A DNA stretch of 64,000 nucleotides from Betaproteobacteria bacterium HGW-Betaproteobacteria-16 (GTDB taxonomy: Bacteria; Pseudomonadota; Gammaproteobacteria; Burkholderiales; Burkholderiaceae_C): NCBI GenBank assembly GCA_002840835.1, contig PHCQ01000010.1:1-64000 (forward strand), written 5' to 3'. The translations under genes were made by a program, and so were the position numbers. A model generated the notes under the pieces. The model worked only from the letters and a program-made list of their open reading frames with translations, was not told where the DNA came from and did not search any database. Positions 34,780 through 44,841 of the stretch are shown in pieces (position 1 is the stretch's first letter; each line of letters opens with the position of its first letter).

Positions 34780-36438
34780 TCAGTCGCGCGCGGCGTCAGA
34801 CAACGGCTGGCGCAGCCGGCTTGGAGCGAGCACGCCAGCCGAATCCAGGATGGGGTAGGCGATCGAACAGATGTGGGAATTGATGCGCTTGAGATCGCTG
34901 ATGAGATCGATGTGCAGCGAACTTGTCTCCATGCTCTGCAAGCTCTGGTCGGACAGCCGCTCCAGGTGGGTGGCGGCGTATTCGCGCTCCATGTCGCGGA
35001 ACCGCACCTTTTCTTCAAGCAATCGCTGTGCGTCGCGCACATTGCCGTTGAGGAACACGCTCATGCCCAGGCGCAGGTTGTCCAGCAGGCGGGCGTGCAG
35101 TTCGACAATTTCGGCCATGCCCGCGTCGGAAAACGTGCGGTTCTTGCGGATCTTCTTGTCCTCGATATCGAGCAGCACGCGTTCCACGGTGTCGCCGATC
35201 TGTTCCATGTTGATGGTGAAGCTGATGATGTCGGTCCAGCGTCGGCTTTCTTCTTCGCTCAACTGCTGGCGGGAGATCTTGGTGAGGTAGTACTTGATCG
35301 AGGAATACAACTGGTCGACGGTGTCGTCGAGTTTGCGCAGCTCTTGCGACAGTTTTTTGTCGTTGTTTTTGAGCACGGTCATCACGCCCCGCAACATGGT
35401 CTCCACCACGTCGGCCTGATGCATCGCTTCGCGAGCCGCGCACGAGATGGCGAGTGACGGCGTGGCCAGGGCAGAGGGGTCCAGGTGGTTGGGGCGGTTC
35501 AGTGCGGCGCTGCCATCCTGCTGGGGAAGGATGCGCTCCACCATCCGGGCGATGGGATGGGTCAAGCCGATGAACACCGCGCCCACCATGAGGTTGAAGC
35601 TGAGGTGGAACAGCACGGTGAGGGTGGCGGGGTCCTGGACCCAGCGTTGGGCCACGCCCAGCCAGAGCGGAATGAGCCAGGGCGCAATGGTCACACCCAG
35701 CACCTTGAACAACAGGTTGCCAAGTGGCACCTGGCGGGTGGTGATGCCGGACTTCGCCGTGGTCAGCACCGCGAGCAGGCCGCTGCCCAGGTTGGCACCC
35801 AGCACCAGGCCCAGTGCCACGTCAAGCCCCACCACCTGCAACGCCAGCGTGGCCGACAACAACACCACCGCCAGACTGGAATAGGCCAGCACCGCCAGGG
35901 TGGCGCCCACCAGAATTTCGAGCATGCGGTCGCTGCTGAGCGATTCCAGCATCAGCTGCACGGCGGGGTTCTGCGTCAGCACGTTGGTTGACCCCGTCAC
36001 CAGCCGCAGCGCCAGCAGCATCAATCCCAGGCCGATCAGCACGCGGCCAACGTCGCCCACCGAACTGCCCTGGCGCGAGATGAACAGCGTCACGCCCAGG
36101 AAGATGAACAGCGGCGAAAGCCAGGAGAGATCGAAAGAAAACACCACCGCCATGACGCTGGTGCCGATGTCGGCCCCCAGCATTACGGCCAGCGCGGCAG
36201 GCAGCGCGATCAGGCCTCTGCCCACGAAAGAGGCGGTGATCAGGGCGGTGGCGGTGCTCGACTGCACCAGTGCCGTGACCCCCAGGCCGGACAGGGCCGC
36301 CTTGAAACGGTTGCCCATGCTGCGCGCCAGAATCTGGCGCAGGTTGCTGCCAAAAACACGCAGCACACCTGTGCGCACCAGGTGCGTGCCCCAGACCAAC
36401 AGAGCGATTGCCGCGAGAAGATCCAGCAGATGTTTCAT
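34780..36438 (-). CDS. Na/Pi-cotransporter-family protein with PhoU-like domain
   Basis: A 552-residue protein. Residues 1-310 hold two inverted NptA-type repeats with the QSSTATALITASFVG motif and LGANLGSGLLAVLTTAKSG. Residues about 345-530 are a cytoplasmic PhoU-like helical domain (KLDDTVDQLYSSIKYYLTKI, MEQIGDTVERVLLDIEDKKI). It would take up phosphate with sodium or regulate it. The two-domain length is normal for this bacterial family. About 50 bases separate it from lspA upstream. Confidence 0.92.
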   Translation of the reverse strand: MKHLLDLLAAIALLVWGTHLVRTGVLRVFGSNLRQILARSMGNRFKAALSGLGVTALVQSSTATALITASFVGRGLIALPAALAVMLGADIGTSVMAVVFSFDLSWLSPLFIFLGVTLFISRQGSSVGDVGRVLIGLGLMLLALRLVTGSTNVLTQNPAVQLMLESLSSDRMLEILVGATLAVLAYSSLAVVLLSATLALQVVGLDVALGLVLGANLGSGLLAVLTTAKSGITTRQVPLGNLLFKVLGVTIAPWLIPLWLGVAQRWVQDPATLTVLFHLSFNLMVGAVFIGLTHPIARMVERILPQQDGSAALNRPNHLDPSALATPSLAISCAAREAMHQADVVETMLRGVMTVLKNNDKKLSQELRKLDDTVDQLYSSIKYYLTKISRQQLSEEESRRWTDIISFTINMEQIGDTVERVLLDIEDKKIRKNRTFSDAGMAEIVELHARLLDNLRLGMSVFLNGNVRDAQRLLEEKVRFRDMEREYAATHLERLSDQSLQSMETSSLHIDLISDLKRINSHICSIAYPILDSAGVLAPSRLRQPLSDAARD

Positions 36439-36487
36439 GTGCAGGGAAACTATACGCCCCGCGTGCAGATGCGCCGGGACGCGCCGC

Positions 36488-36997
36488 TCAGCGACCTCGC
36501 CGGATGCGCAGGATTTCGTCCAGGATCAGGCAGATGGCGCCAATGCTGATGCCGGCATCGGCGATGTTGAAGGCCGGGAAATGACCACCAGGAAAGATGC
36601 CTGAGAGAAAGTCCCAGTGGAAATCGAGGAAGTCCACCACATAGCCGTGCAACGGCCGGTCGACCAGGTTGTTGCCGATGGCCCCACCCAGAATGCAGGC
36701 CAGCGCAAAGGAAAACAGCCGCTGCCCCCGGTGCGCGCGCAGCATCCACACGATGAACACCGTGGCCGCCACACCGATGCCGGTGAAGAACCAGCGCTGC
36801 CAGCCGCCCGCCGAAGCCAGGAAGGAAAAGGCCGCGCCGGTGTTGTGTGCCCGCACGATGTTGAAGAAGCTGGTCACATAGGTGCTGTCGCCCAACTGGT
36901 AGTTGGCCAGTATCAACACCTTGGTCAGCTGGTCCAGCAGCACGATGAGTGCCGCCAGACCCAGCCAGGGCCAGATGGGCGCGCGGGCGTTGTCCAT
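36488..36997 (-). CDS. lspA: Lipoprotein signal peptidase (signal peptidase II)
   Basis: Aspartyl protease that cuts prolipoprotein signal peptides after diacylglyceryl addition. The 169-residue length and four helices are normal. Catalytic Asp122 (GYVVDFLDF) and Asp147 (FNIADAG) are present, together with NTGAAFSFL and the [12 protein letters not shown] motif. Its ATG overlaps the ileS stop by one base (TGATG), the classic ileS-lspA arrangement. Confidence 0.97.
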   Translation of the reverse strand: MDNARAPIWPWLGLAALIVLLDQLTKVLILANYQLGDSTYVTSFFNIVRAHNTGAAFSFLASAGGWQRWFFTGIGVAATVFIVWMLRAHRGQRLFSFALACILGGAIGNNLVDRPLHGYVVDFLDFHWDFLSGIFPGGHFPAFNIADAGISIGAICLILDEILRIRRGR

Positions 36998-39906
36998 CAA
37001 GCGACCTTGCGGATTTCGCCCGTCCCTGTGCCAGCGGCTTCAGCCAGGTTGCTGACGCACCGGCCGCAGAGGGTCGGGTGCTCGGTGTGGCTGCCCACGT
37101 CTTCGCGGTAGTGCCAGCAGCGTTCGCACTTGGCGGCGGTGGCAGGCACCACCTCGATCACCTGCGTTTCCCCCTGGAGCAGGGTCACCTGGGAAACAAT
37201 GAACACGAACCTCAGATCGTCCCCCAGCGAGGACAGCAGGGCGTGATCGACGGCAGGAACGGTGATGCGCACGGTGGCCTGCAATGACGAACCCACCTGG
37301 CCGGCTTCGCGAACAGTCTCGATCTCCTTGTTCACCGCATTGCGCAGTTCGCAAACGCGCTCCCACCGGGCTACAAGCGCGGTATCCACAGGGGGCATGC
37401 TGGCAAAGATCTCGAAGAAGATCGAGCCCTGGTTTTGGGCTCCAGCCAGCACCGGCCAGGCCTCTTCGGCGGTGAAGCTCAGGAAGGGCGCCATCCAGCG
37501 CAGCATGGCGTGGGTGATCTGGTGCAGGGCGGTCTGTGCGCTGCGCCGCGCCAGGCTCTTGGGCGCGGTGGTGTAGAGCCGGTCCTTGAGCACGTCGAGG
37601 TAGAACGCGCCCAGGTCCTCCGAGCAATAAACCTGCAGCTTGGACACCACCGGGTGGAACTCGTAGGCCTCAAAGTGGGCGAGCACTTCGGCCTGTAGTT
37701 GCGCCGCGCGGGCCAGGGCGTAACGGTCGATCTCCAGCATCTGGTCGACCGGCACGGCGTCGGTGGCTGGGTCGAAGTCGCTCACGTTCGCCAGCAGGAA
37801 ACGCAGTGTGTTGCGGATACGGCGGTAGGCGTCGGTCACGCGGGCGATCACCTTCTTGTCCATGGGCGGGTCGCCCGAATAGTCGGTGGATGCGACCCAG
37901 AGCCGCGCGATCTCGGCGCCCGGGTCTTTGGCAAAGGTCTCGATCTCGATCACGTTGCCGAGCGACTTGCTCATCTTTCGGCCCTGGCCGTCGACGTTGA
38001 AACCGTGCGTGAGAATGCCACGGTAGGGCGCGCGGTCGTACAAGGCGCAGCCCAGCAGCAATGAGCTGTGGAACCAGCCGCGATGCTGGTCGTGACCTTC
38101 CAGGTACAGGTCGGCCTCGGGGCCCTGTTCGTGGTACGGCAGGCGGTCGTAGGCCTGGGCGTGGCTGCCCCGCAGCACATGCTGGAAGGTGGAACCCGAA
38201 TCGAACCAGACTTCCAGAATGTCGGTGCTCTTGGTGTAGTTCGGCGCATCGGCGGCGCCCAGGATCTCTTCAGCCGTGACGCGGCTCCAGGCTTCAATGC
38301 CGCCTTTTTCAACGATATCGGCCGCCTGATCGAGGATTTCCATGGTGCGGGGGTGCAGTTCGCCCGAATCCTTGTGCAGGAAAAACGGCACTGGCACGCC
38401 CCAGCTGCGCTGGCGGCTGATGCACCAGTCGGGCCGGTTGGCGATCATGTCGCGCAGGCGGACCTTGCCGTTTTCCGGGTAGAAGCTGGTGTGCTCGATG
38501 GCGTCCAGCGCCAGCTGACGCAGGGTCTTGGGTGCCTTGTCGCTGGTGAACACGCCTTCGCCTTCGTCCATGCGAACGAACCACTGGGCCGCCGCGCGGT
38601 AGATCACGGGCGTCTTGTGGCGCCAGCAGTGGGGGTAGCTGTGGGTGATGGTCTGCGTGGCCATGAGCCGCCCGGCGTTCTTCAACGCCTCCAGGATCAC
38701 GGGCACGGCCTTCCAGATGTGCAGACCACCAAACAGGGGAAAGTCCGCCGCGTAGGTGCCGTTGCCCTGCACCGGGTTCAGGATGTCGTCGTACGCCAGA
38801 CCGTTGGCCACGCAGGAGTTGAAGTCGTCCAGGCCGTAGGCGGGGGACGAATGCACGATGCCGGTACCGTCGGCATCGCTCACATAGTCGGCCACGTACA
38901 CCGGCGAGAGGCGCCGGTAGCCGGCGTCCACGTCAAACAGCGGATGGCGGAAGTTCAGGCCGCCGAGCTTGTCGCCCTGGGTGGTCGCGAGCACGGTACC
39001 GGTGAGGCCGAAGCGTTCCAGGCACTTTTCCACCAGCGTTTCGGCCAGCACCAGACAGCCCTTGGGCGTGTCCACGAGGGCGTAGGTGAGTTCAGGATGG
39101 GCGTTGAGCGCCTGGTTGGCCGGGATGGTCCACGCGGTGGTGGTCCAGATGACCACGAAGGCCGACTTGCCAGCGGGCAGTGCGGACAGGCCGAAGGCAG
39201 CGGAGAGCTTGGCTGCGTCGTCGGTCTCGAAAGCCACATCCAGCGTTTCACTTTTCTTGTCGGCGTACTCGATCTCGAACTCCGCCAAAGAGGAGCCGCA
39301 GTCGAAGCACCAGTACACCGGCTTGAGGCCGCGGTAGACAAAGCCGCGCTCGATCACGCGCTTGAACGCGCGGATCTCGCCCGCCTCGTTGGCCGGGTCC
39401 ATGGTGCGGTAAGGGCGTTCCCAGTCGCCGAGCACACCCAGGCGCTTGAAATCTTCGCGTTGCTGGTCGATCTGTTCGGTGGCAAATGCGCGGCTTTTGG
39501 CCTGCATGTCGTCGCGCGAGAGCTTGCGCCCGTGCAGCTTCTCGATCGCGTTTTCGATCGGCAGGCCGTGGCAGTCCCAGCCGGGGATGTACTGTGCGTC
39601 AAAACCGGCCAGCTGTCGGCTCTTGACGATCATGTCCTTGAGGATCTTGTTCAGCGCGTGCCCAATGTGCAGTTTGCCGTTGGCGTAGGGCGGGCCGTCG
39701 TGCAACACGAACAGGGGGGCGCCCCGGCGCGCCACCCGCAGGCGCTGGTAGAGGCCTTCGTCGCTCCATGCCTGGACCCAGCCCGGCTCGCGCTTGGGCA
39801 GGTCGCCGCGCATGGGAAACGGCGTGTCGGGCATGTTCAGTGTGGCGCGATAGGCGCCAGCGCCGGTGTCTGGCTTGGCAGGGGGAGCAGCAGTTTTCTC
39901 AGCCAT
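36997..39906 (-). CDS. ileS: Isoleucyl-tRNA synthetase
   Basis: Charges tRNA-Ile. The 969-residue protein has HIGH at 80-83 ([11 protein letters not shown]), KMSKS at 644-648, the CP1 editing domain between them and a C-terminal zinc finger ([19 protein letters not shown]). All of these fit the bacterial type I enzyme. It directly precedes lspA with a one-base overlap. A 22-bp dispersed repeat sits 18 bases before its ATG. Confidence 0.98.
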   Translation of the reverse strand: MAEKTAAPPAKPDTGAGAYRATLNMPDTPFPMRGDLPKREPGWVQAWSDEGLYQRLRVARRGAPLFVLHDGPPYANGKLHIGHALNKILKDMIVKSRQLAGFDAQYIPGWDCHGLPIENAIEKLHGRKLSRDDMQAKSRAFATEQIDQQREDFKRLGVLGDWERPYRTMDPANEAGEIRAFKRVIERGFVYRGLKPVYWCFDCGSSLAEFEIEYADKKSETLDVAFETDDAAKLSAAFGLSALPAGKSAFVVIWTTTAWTIPANQALNAHPELTYALVDTPKGCLVLAETLVEKCLERFGLTGTVLATTQGDKLGGLNFRHPLFDVDAGYRRLSPVYVADYVSDADGTGIVHSSPAYGLDDFNSCVANGLAYDDILNPVQGNGTYAADFPLFGGLHIWKAVPVILEALKNAGRLMATQTITHSYPHCWRHKTPVIYRAAAQWFVRMDEGEGVFTSDKAPKTLRQLALDAIEHTSFYPENGKVRLRDMIANRPDWCISRQRSWGVPVPFFLHKDSGELHPRTMEILDQAADIVEKGGIEAWSRVTAEEILGAADAPNYTKSTDILEVWFDSGSTFQHVLRGSHAQAYDRLPYHEQGPEADLYLEGHDQHRGWFHSSLLLGCALYDRAPYRGILTHGFNVDGQGRKMSKSLGNVIEIETFAKDPGAEIARLWVASTDYSGDPPMDKKVIARVTDAYRRIRNTLRFLLANVSDFDPATDAVPVDQMLEIDRYALARAAQLQAEVLAHFEAYEFHPVVSKLQVYCSEDLGAFYLDVLKDRLYTTAPKSLARRSAQTALHQITHAMLRWMAPFLSFTAEEAWPVLAGAQNQGSIFFEIFASMPPVDTALVARWERVCELRNAVNKEIETVREAGQVGSSLQATVRITVPAVDHALLSSLGDDLRFVFIVSQVTLLQGETQVIEVVPATAAKCERCWHYREDVGSHTEHPTLCGRCVSNLAEAAGTGTGEIRKVA

Positions 39907-39923
39907 GATGGTTTCGATGGGGA

Positions 39924-39945
39924 CTTCGACAGGCTCAGCCCGAAC
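39924..39945 (+). repeat. 22-bp dispersed repeat upstream of ileS
   Basis: Identical to 22503-22524 within lolD, starting CTTCGACAGGCTCAGCC. Located in the ribF-ileS gap where the ileS leader lies. Confidence 0.7.
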
Positions 39946-40035
39946 AGGGGTGTCTGGGGAATGTGGAATCCAGCCGCCAGCCCCGAGCCTGAAATACGGG
40001 CGTGCAGCAAAGGGCGTTCAGCCCTTGCGCGGGCG

Positions 40036-41127
40036 TTAAATTCGGTCGCGGGTGGTCTGGCGGTGGGTCTGCACGTAGGCCTGAGGCGGCAGCGTGGCAA
40101 AGAATGCACGTGCGTCGTCGCAGTCTTGGGCGATGCCTCGGGTGAGGGCGTCCAGACTGTCGTACTTCAACTCGTCGTGCAGTTTGTGCAGCAGTTCCAC
40201 GCGGATGATTTTACCGTAGGCCTCTGCGCCGCTCAGCGCGCTTGCCATGGCCTGCGGCCACTCCAGGCAATGGGTTTCCAGCAGAACGCGCCCGCCGTTG
40301 ACGTCGCTCGGGTCGAGCGACGGCCGCACCCCGAGGTTGGCCACACCCGGCAGAGGCGCTGAATCGGGCTCGGGGCCAAGACCGTGTACATGCACGGCAA
40401 AAATGCCGCTGGCAGCGGGCTTCCAGTGGGAAAAACGCAGGTTGAGGGTGCGAAAGCCGTCCCCCTTGCCCGCCGCGCTGGCACCCAGTTCGCGGCCCAG
40501 TTTGCGTCCGTGGACCACATGCCCGCTGATGCTGTAAGGCCGACCGAGCAGGGCGGCCACATCTTCCATGTGACCGGCGGACAGGGCATCCCGCACCGCC
40601 GAGCTCGACACCCGCAACCCGTGTACCTCGTAGCTCTGCATGCGCGCAACATCAAAACCCAGCCGGCCGCCTGCTGCGTCCAGCATGGCGTAGTCGCCTT
40701 TTCGCTGGGCGCCAAAACAGAAGTCGTCGCCGACCAGGATGTAGCGCACCCCCAAAGCCCTAACCAGGGTGTCCTCGATGAAGGATTGTGCTGTTTGTGT
40801 GGCCAGGGCTGCGTTGAAGGGCAAGACCACGCATTCGTCGACGCCGCATCGCGCCAGCTCCTGGAGCTTGTCGCGCAGCGTGGCGATGCGGGCCGGTGCC
40901 AGTTCGGGTTTGCGATGCAGTGCGGCGAAATAGTCTCTGGGGTGCGGCTCGAACGTCATGACGCAACTCGGCACCTTGCGGTGGCGTGCCTCGCTGTTGA
41001 GCAGCGCCAGCATGGCCTGGTGGCCACGATGCACACCATCAAAATTGCCGATGGTCAGCGCGCGGCCTGCAGGCGCCAGGACAGGGGCAGCCTGCTGCAG
41101 GTTCCAGAGTCCTCGAATGATTTTCAT
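40036..41127 (-). CDS. ribF: Bifunctional riboflavin kinase/FAD synthetase
   Basis: Phosphorylates riboflavin to FMN and adenylylates it to FAD. The 363-residue protein has the nucleotidyl-transferase half (TIGNFDGVHRGHQAML with HxGH at 33-36, and VGDDFCFG near 120) and the kinase half (YSISGHVVHGRKLGRELG, NLGVRPSL, VLLETHCL). Start 41127 fits the conserved MKIIRGLWNL opening. It lies upstream of ileS-lspA, a common order in proteobacteria. No FMN riboswitch is seen upstream, and prophage DNA begins within 100 bases of its start. Confidence 0.96.
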   Translation of the reverse strand: MKIIRGLWNLQQAAPVLAPAGRALTIGNFDGVHRGHQAMLALLNSEARHRKVPSCVMTFEPHPRDYFAALHRKPELAPARIATLRDKLQELARCGVDECVVLPFNAALATQTAQSFIEDTLVRALGVRYILVGDDFCFGAQRKGDYAMLDAAGGRLGFDVARMQSYEVHGLRVSSSAVRDALSAGHMEDVAALLGRPYSISGHVVHGRKLGRELGASAAGKGDGFRTLNLRFSHWKPAASGIFAVHVHGLGPEPDSAPLPGVANLGVRPSLDPSDVNGGRVLLETHCLEWPQAMASALSGAEAYGKIIRVELLHKLHDELKYDSLDALTRGIAQDCDDARAFFATLPPQAYVQTHRQTTRDRI

Positions 41128-41216
41128 GGGAGATGTCGCATCCGGCACGGGCTTTGCATGGCGGTCGGTATTTTTGTCACAGAAGCACCGTATTAAGACA
41201 GAGAAAACGACACGAT

Positions 41217-41243
41217 AACCCACCTAGCAAGTGGGTTTTTTGT
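41217..41243 (+). terminator. Hairpin with T-run at the left prophage end
   Basis: AACCCAC at 41217-41223 pairs with GTGGGTT at 41231-41237, followed by a T-run on the + strand. The recombinase stop codon lies in the loop. It would stop rightward transcription from entering the prophage in antisense. Confidence 0.65.
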
Positions 41244-41787
41244 TGCTTGATTGCATCAGCTTATAAACCAGCGGCCGAGAGATTCCGTAGGCGCGTGCTA
41301 TGTCAGCAATGGGCATGCCGAGCTCAGCCAGGCGAACGACCTCGTTTTGCTCCTCGATCGACAGCAGCGGACGCCTTCCCCATTGAACGCCGCGAGCGCG
41401 AGCGGCTGCGATACCAGCAACACTGCGCTGAATGATGATTGAGCGCTCCAGCTCGGCCACAGCGCCCAGCACTTGAACTGTGAAGTTGCCGATTGGGTTG
41501 GAAGTGTCTATGGGCTCCGTGAGGCTCTTAATCGACGCTCCAGCACTTTTTACGCGGGCGATGATGCCGAGGAGGTCGGAGAGACTGCGGGCGATCCTAT
41601 CGAGCTTCCAGACAACCAGAATATTGCCGTCCGTTAGATCGTCAATCGCGAGCTGAAGCTGAACGCGGTCGCCGACACCGCTTGCCTTGTCCTGGTAGAT
41701 CTTGCGGACCCCCGCATTGCGAAGCGCGTCAAGCTGCAAGGCAGTGTCTTGTTCAAACGTTGAAACTCGGGCATATCCGACTAGCAC
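41224..41787 (-). CDS. Serine recombinase (resolvase/invertase family)
   Basis: A 187-residue small serine recombinase. The catalytic domain has MLVGYARVST with Ser9, then LVVWKLDRIARSL containing the conserved Arg residues. A long E helix (VLGAVAELERSIIIQR) and a C-terminal HTH (AELGMPIADIARAYGISRPL) complete it. It lies at the outer end of the phage genes, in the position of an integrase or plasmid-type dimer resolvase. The sequence does not separate these roles. It reads in the same direction as the phage operon and is separated from zot by a 276-base gap. Confidence 0.88.
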   Translation of the reverse strand: MLVGYARVSTFEQDTALQLDALRNAGVRKIYQDKASGVGDRVQLQLAIDDLTDGNILVVWKLDRIARSLSDLLGIIARVKSAGASIKSLTEPIDTSNPIGNFTVQVLGAVAELERSIIIQRSVAGIAAARARGVQWGRRPLLSIEEQNEVVRLAELGMPIADIARAYGISRPLVYKLMQSSNKKPTC

Positions 41788-41802
41788 TCGTAATTCCTTC
41801 CC

Positions 41803-42063
41803 TTGTTTTTGGGGAAAAGTCTAGGCGGCTCAAGTGAGTTTAAAGCGCAGAAAAGCCGGTTGTTTTTCAACTCTTTGGCCAACAGATCAGATGGGTTGGA
41901 GCGCTCCGCGCCGCGCCTAAGGGGCGCTCCCAAGTGGGGGGCCTGCTGCCCCCTCAACCCCCGGGCTGCGCCCCCTGTGTGTCCTGAACGGACCCACGGG
42001 CACCCGCTGTTCTGCCGACCAAAAGGAAAAGGGGTTGTAGCGTTCTGCGGGCTTGGCGATGAA
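41803..42063. other. Structured phage non-coding region (probable replication/packaging signals)
   Basis: No convincing gene. GGAGCGC at 41898-41904 pairs with 41924-41930, and further GC-rich arms follow (GGGGGGCCTGCTGCCCCC, then ACCCCCGGGCTGCGCCCCC near 41960-41980). In filamentous phages such a hairpin-rich intergenic region between the assembly ATPase and the next module holds the origins and packaging signal. This assignment is by analogy and position. Confidence 0.5.
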
Positions 42064-43212
42064 CTAGCGGGACTTCATCCAGGCGAGGACATCCACGTCA
42101 CGCGGCTGCGTTGTGAGCTGGATCGGCGCGACGCTGCGAGGCTCGACAGGCTCGGCGGTAGGGGCCTTGGGTGCATGCGCGGGCTCTTGCTTGGGCTGGA
42201 TGAAATCCACGAAGTAGCCGCGATCAACGTTGGACCTGCACACCTCGTCGGGAACATCGAGGCGAGTCACCTGAGTGGTGTAGCAACGGCATTCTTTCGT
42301 CGATGCGACGCAGATCGCAGCGTAGGGCACGACGACAGGCTGCGTCAGCGCGTCGTACTTTGGAGCTGTGTGAGGGTGAGCCAAGTCCCGCGGCCTGGAC
42401 TGCAAAAAATACTCATCGCGCTCACGCATCAGATCGCGAAATGTACGCACCGGAGCTGCAGCAACTGTGCCAGGCAGAGAAGGCGAAGCATTGGCCGGAG
42501 AGATCAAAGAATTTGCGCCAGGCTTTGCAGTCGCTGAACTGACCACATCGACACCGCCAGTGATTTTTTTGACCAGGTGAGGCCAAGCAAACGCAGAACC
42601 GACCAGGCCGGCCAAGACGAACCAAAGGGCGACCGGCAAGGAAGCGCGAGAGCCGGTGTGACCCTTGGCGCTTTTGTAAAGATGTCGGGCCTTGCTGCTG
42701 TACTTGTACCCGGTTTTCTTGAAGGCGTTTTTGAAGTTCAGCGAGTTAGAACATCCGTCCCATTCGTAGATGATCGCAGCACCGAAGCCGCCGACCTTGC
42801 GCACGTGAAGATGGCGACCGACCAAAGCACGCACACCGGGATCAATGAGCATTGGAGACTGGGTCATGATGACCAGGTCGACCGCATCGTGGCCGTGCGT
42901 TTGCAAGTACTCCACGGACGGCGGAATCTTGGCGCCAGTGGGTCGGTTGGGCCATACGCGCTGCACCTCATCGAACACGATGAAATCGGCAGGCTTCACA
43001 TTGTCTTTGAGGCCAACAAGCCAGTCATGGTCGATGAGCTCGTGCTCCAGCTGCAGCTGGTTGATGTTGGACAGAACCCGACGAACGACAGCGTGTTTGC
43101 CCTTCTTGTCATCGTCGATCTCCAATGAACGACCTATCTCGGGCGTGATGAGCTTGTCTACCGTGTAAAGGGTTTTGCCGCTGCGAGGTGCGCCTGTCAG
43201 AAGTGTGATCAT
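42064..43212 (-). CDS. Zot-domain phage assembly ATPase (pI-like)
   Basis: Inner-membrane assembly ATPase of filamentous phages. The 382-residue protein opens MITLLTGAPRSGKTLYT with Walker A GAPRSGKT at 7-14, and has FIVFDEVQRVWPNR as Walker B. A single membrane segment follows at about 197-216 (LWFVLAGLVGSAFAW). The C-terminal region is periplasmic with Cys pairs and a Pro/Ala-rich end. Zot proteins drive virion extrusion with a secretin, and no secretin gene is present, so a host secretin may be used. Its ATG overlaps the DUF2523 stop. Confidence 0.93.
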   Translation of the reverse strand: MITLLTGAPRSGKTLYTVDKLITPEIGRSLEIDDDKKGKHAVVRRVLSNINQLQLEHELIDHDWLVGLKDNVKPADFIVFDEVQRVWPNRPTGAKIPPSVEYLQTHGHDAVDLVIMTQSPMLIDPGVRALVGRHLHVRKVGGFGAAIIYEWDGCSNSLNFKNAFKKTGYKYSSKARHLYKSAKGHTGSRASLPVALWFVLAGLVGSAFAWPHLVKKITGGVDVVSSATAKPGANSLISPANASPSLPGTVAAAPVRTFRDLMRERDEYFLQSRPRDLAHPHTAPKYDALTQPVVVPYAAICVASTKECRCYTTQVTRLDVPDEVCRSNVDRGYFVDFIQPKQEPAHAPKAPTAEPVEPRSVAPIQLTTQPRDVDVLAWMKSR

Positions 43213-43493
43213 GAGCTGATGCCGATCAATCGGACGCTCTTGGTGATCGTCCAGTAGGTGAGCCGAAAAGTGATCGCCCCGAACACCATGTTTATGCCGA
43301 TGCCGCCCCCGGCCAGGAGGAACAGAGCAAGCACGTCTGCGGGCAGAGACGCAGCGGCACCGGTAACTGCATCCTTGAGCTGATCAATGGCGATGTCCAC
43401 GCCAATGATGGTGATGACTCCCATGCCGAGGCTGGCGAGCACGCGCCCAACGATGCCTCCGACGAGCGCGAGAATGAACGGTGCTAATGGCAT
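43209..43493 (-). CDS. DUF2523 minor coat protein (pVI-like)
   Basis: A 94-residue hydrophobic protein with three membrane segments: APFILALVGGIVGRVLASLG, DVLALFLLAGGGIGINMVFG and a short preceding helix. DUF2523 proteins lie directly before zot in many inoviruses and correspond in position to pVI, the adsorption-end minor coat. The start at 43493 leaves one base after the upstream stop, and the stop overlaps zot by four bases. Confidence 0.85.
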   Translation of the reverse strand: MPLAPFILALVGGIVGRVLASLGMGVITIIGVDIAIDQLKDAVTGAAASLPADVLALFLLAGGGIGINMVFGAITFRLTYWTITKSVRLIGISS

Positions 43494-43494
43494 G

Positions 43495-44841
43495 TCAGGT
43501 CTCCGTTTTGAGCACGCCTGCAGCGATGCCGAGGGCCATGAAGGCACTGAGCAAAATAGCGATGGGGCGCACGTAGGTGGAGATGAGGTCGCAGGCCTCG
43601 ACCATGTCAACGACGGTCAGTGTGGTGCCCAGCAGCGGGATCGTGACGCTTGCAGGACACGCACCAGTTGTGGCCATCGCGTTGTCTGGCGCGAAGGTCA
43701 TGTTGCGAGTGCTTCGGTTAATGCCATCACCGCCCGGCAAACCTCCCATAGTTGAACACTTCAACAACGTGCTTCCCGGCTCACAATCGCCATCAGCGTC
43801 TCCATCACCGCCACCGCCGGGGGTTCCGCCTGAACTGCTGCCGTCGCCCGGTGAAGACGTGTACACGCACTGTTCCCCAACCCTCACAGAACCTGAAGGG
43901 CAAGATCCAGTTGGCCCAGGTGATTCTGGATTCTTGATGCACTCCCCGTTGATCCTGCTTGTACCGGCTGGACAAGAACCGTCTGGCTCCTCGGGCTGCG
44001 GCTGCGGTGGAGGAGGTGCAGGACCAGGGGAGGGAGTAGGTGTGCCAGTCCCTTGATCCGGTGCGCCTGGACCGCCAGGGTTTGATGGACTTGGGTCAGG
44101 ATAGGGATTCGGGTCAGGAGTGGGATCAGGATCACCGGGACTGCCTCCGGGTGTAGTTCCACCACCGTCGCCCCCGCCCCAACAACTACCGCCGGTAAAT
44201 TTGCCGTCGCCATGGCAACTGCTATAAGTGCGTCCGTCCTGCTCGTACCGAACGCAAATAGTTGGCTCGATCTTTATGGTGCAAGCGCGCCCGTTGTACG
44301 TCTCACACGTGTAAGCGGTTGAATCACTGTCAGTCGTGTAAGGGCCAGCAGACGTCCCAGCTGCTGGACAGCCGTTAGAGGTACACACGCCATTGATTCG
44401 CGTCGAACCGGCGGGGCAAACAGGAACGCACTCGCCGTTAAATTCCTCCTGACCCTCAGGACATTCCAAGGGCACGTAGACACGGCGACAAGTTTGCTCA
44501 GCATAAATGACCGAGTACGTGGGCGGGCAGGTTATGGAAGCCGAAGCATCCATGTATAGGTTGGTGAAGGGCTCCTCGATATACCGCGCGGAGGCATAGC
44601 ACATTTGGCTTCCCCAAATGATTGAACCCGAATCTTCTGGCGTAACAGTCCCAGGTTGCCCTGCGCGAGCTTCTTGCCAAGCGGCCAACCTTGCAGCAGC
44701 CCAATCGGCCAAGGTCATATATCCGCCGCCATTGGGATTGTTGCAACCTGGAGTCTCGTATTCGTAGACCTGCGCGTGGGCAAGCCCTGAACAGAGCAAG
44801 AGCAAAAAAGCGGCGCGCCTGGCTATCTGAACAAGTACCAC
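43495..44841 (-). CDS. Phage adsorption/minor coat protein (pIII-like), Cys-motif-rich
   Basis: A 448-residue secreted protein, GTG start. The signal peptide ends about residue 23 (SGLAHAQ). The body has four copies of a 12-residue Cys motif: CPEGQEEFNGEC, CPAGSTRINGVC, CPAGTSRINGEC and CPSGSVRVGEQC. A Gly-rich run and a Pro/Asp linker (DPTPDPNPYPDPSPSNPGG) separate motifs two and three. A C-terminal membrane segment (PIAILLSAFMALGIAAGVL) anchors it before assembly, as in pIII. It should bind the host receptor, probably a pilus, which fits the linker-separated domain design. It overlaps the 27-residue upstream gene by 19 bases. Confidence 0.82.
   Translation of the reverse strand: MVLVQIARRAAFLLLLCSGLAHAQVYEYETPGCNNPNGGGYMTLADWAAARLAAWQEARAGQPGTVTPEDSGSIIWGSQMCYASARYIEEPFTNLYMDASASITCPPTYSVIYAEQTCRRVYVPLECPEGQEEFNGECVPVCPAGSTRINGVCTSNGCPAAGTSAGPYTTDSDSTAYTCETYNGRACTIKIEPTICVRYEQDGRTYSSCHGDGKFTGGSCWGGGDGGGTTPGGSPGDPDPTPDPNPYPDPSPSNPGGPGAPDQGTGTPTPSPGPAPPPPQPQPEEPDGSCPAGTSRINGECIKNPESPGPTGSCPSGSVRVGEQCVYTSSPGDGSSSGGTPGGGGDGDADGDCEPGSTLLKCSTMGGLPGGDGINRSTRNMTFAPDNAMATTGACPASVTIPLLGTTLTVVDMVEACDLISTYVRPIAILLSAFMALGIAAGVLKTET

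Noticed and set aside
38068..40362. 764-codon plus-strand frame over ileS and ribF
   Set aside because: Antisense to two conserved genes; no motif.
41128..41223. Possible dif/XerCD site or FMN riboswitch upstream of ribF
   Set aside because: No 28-bp dif-like palindrome and no RFN-element motifs could be found there.
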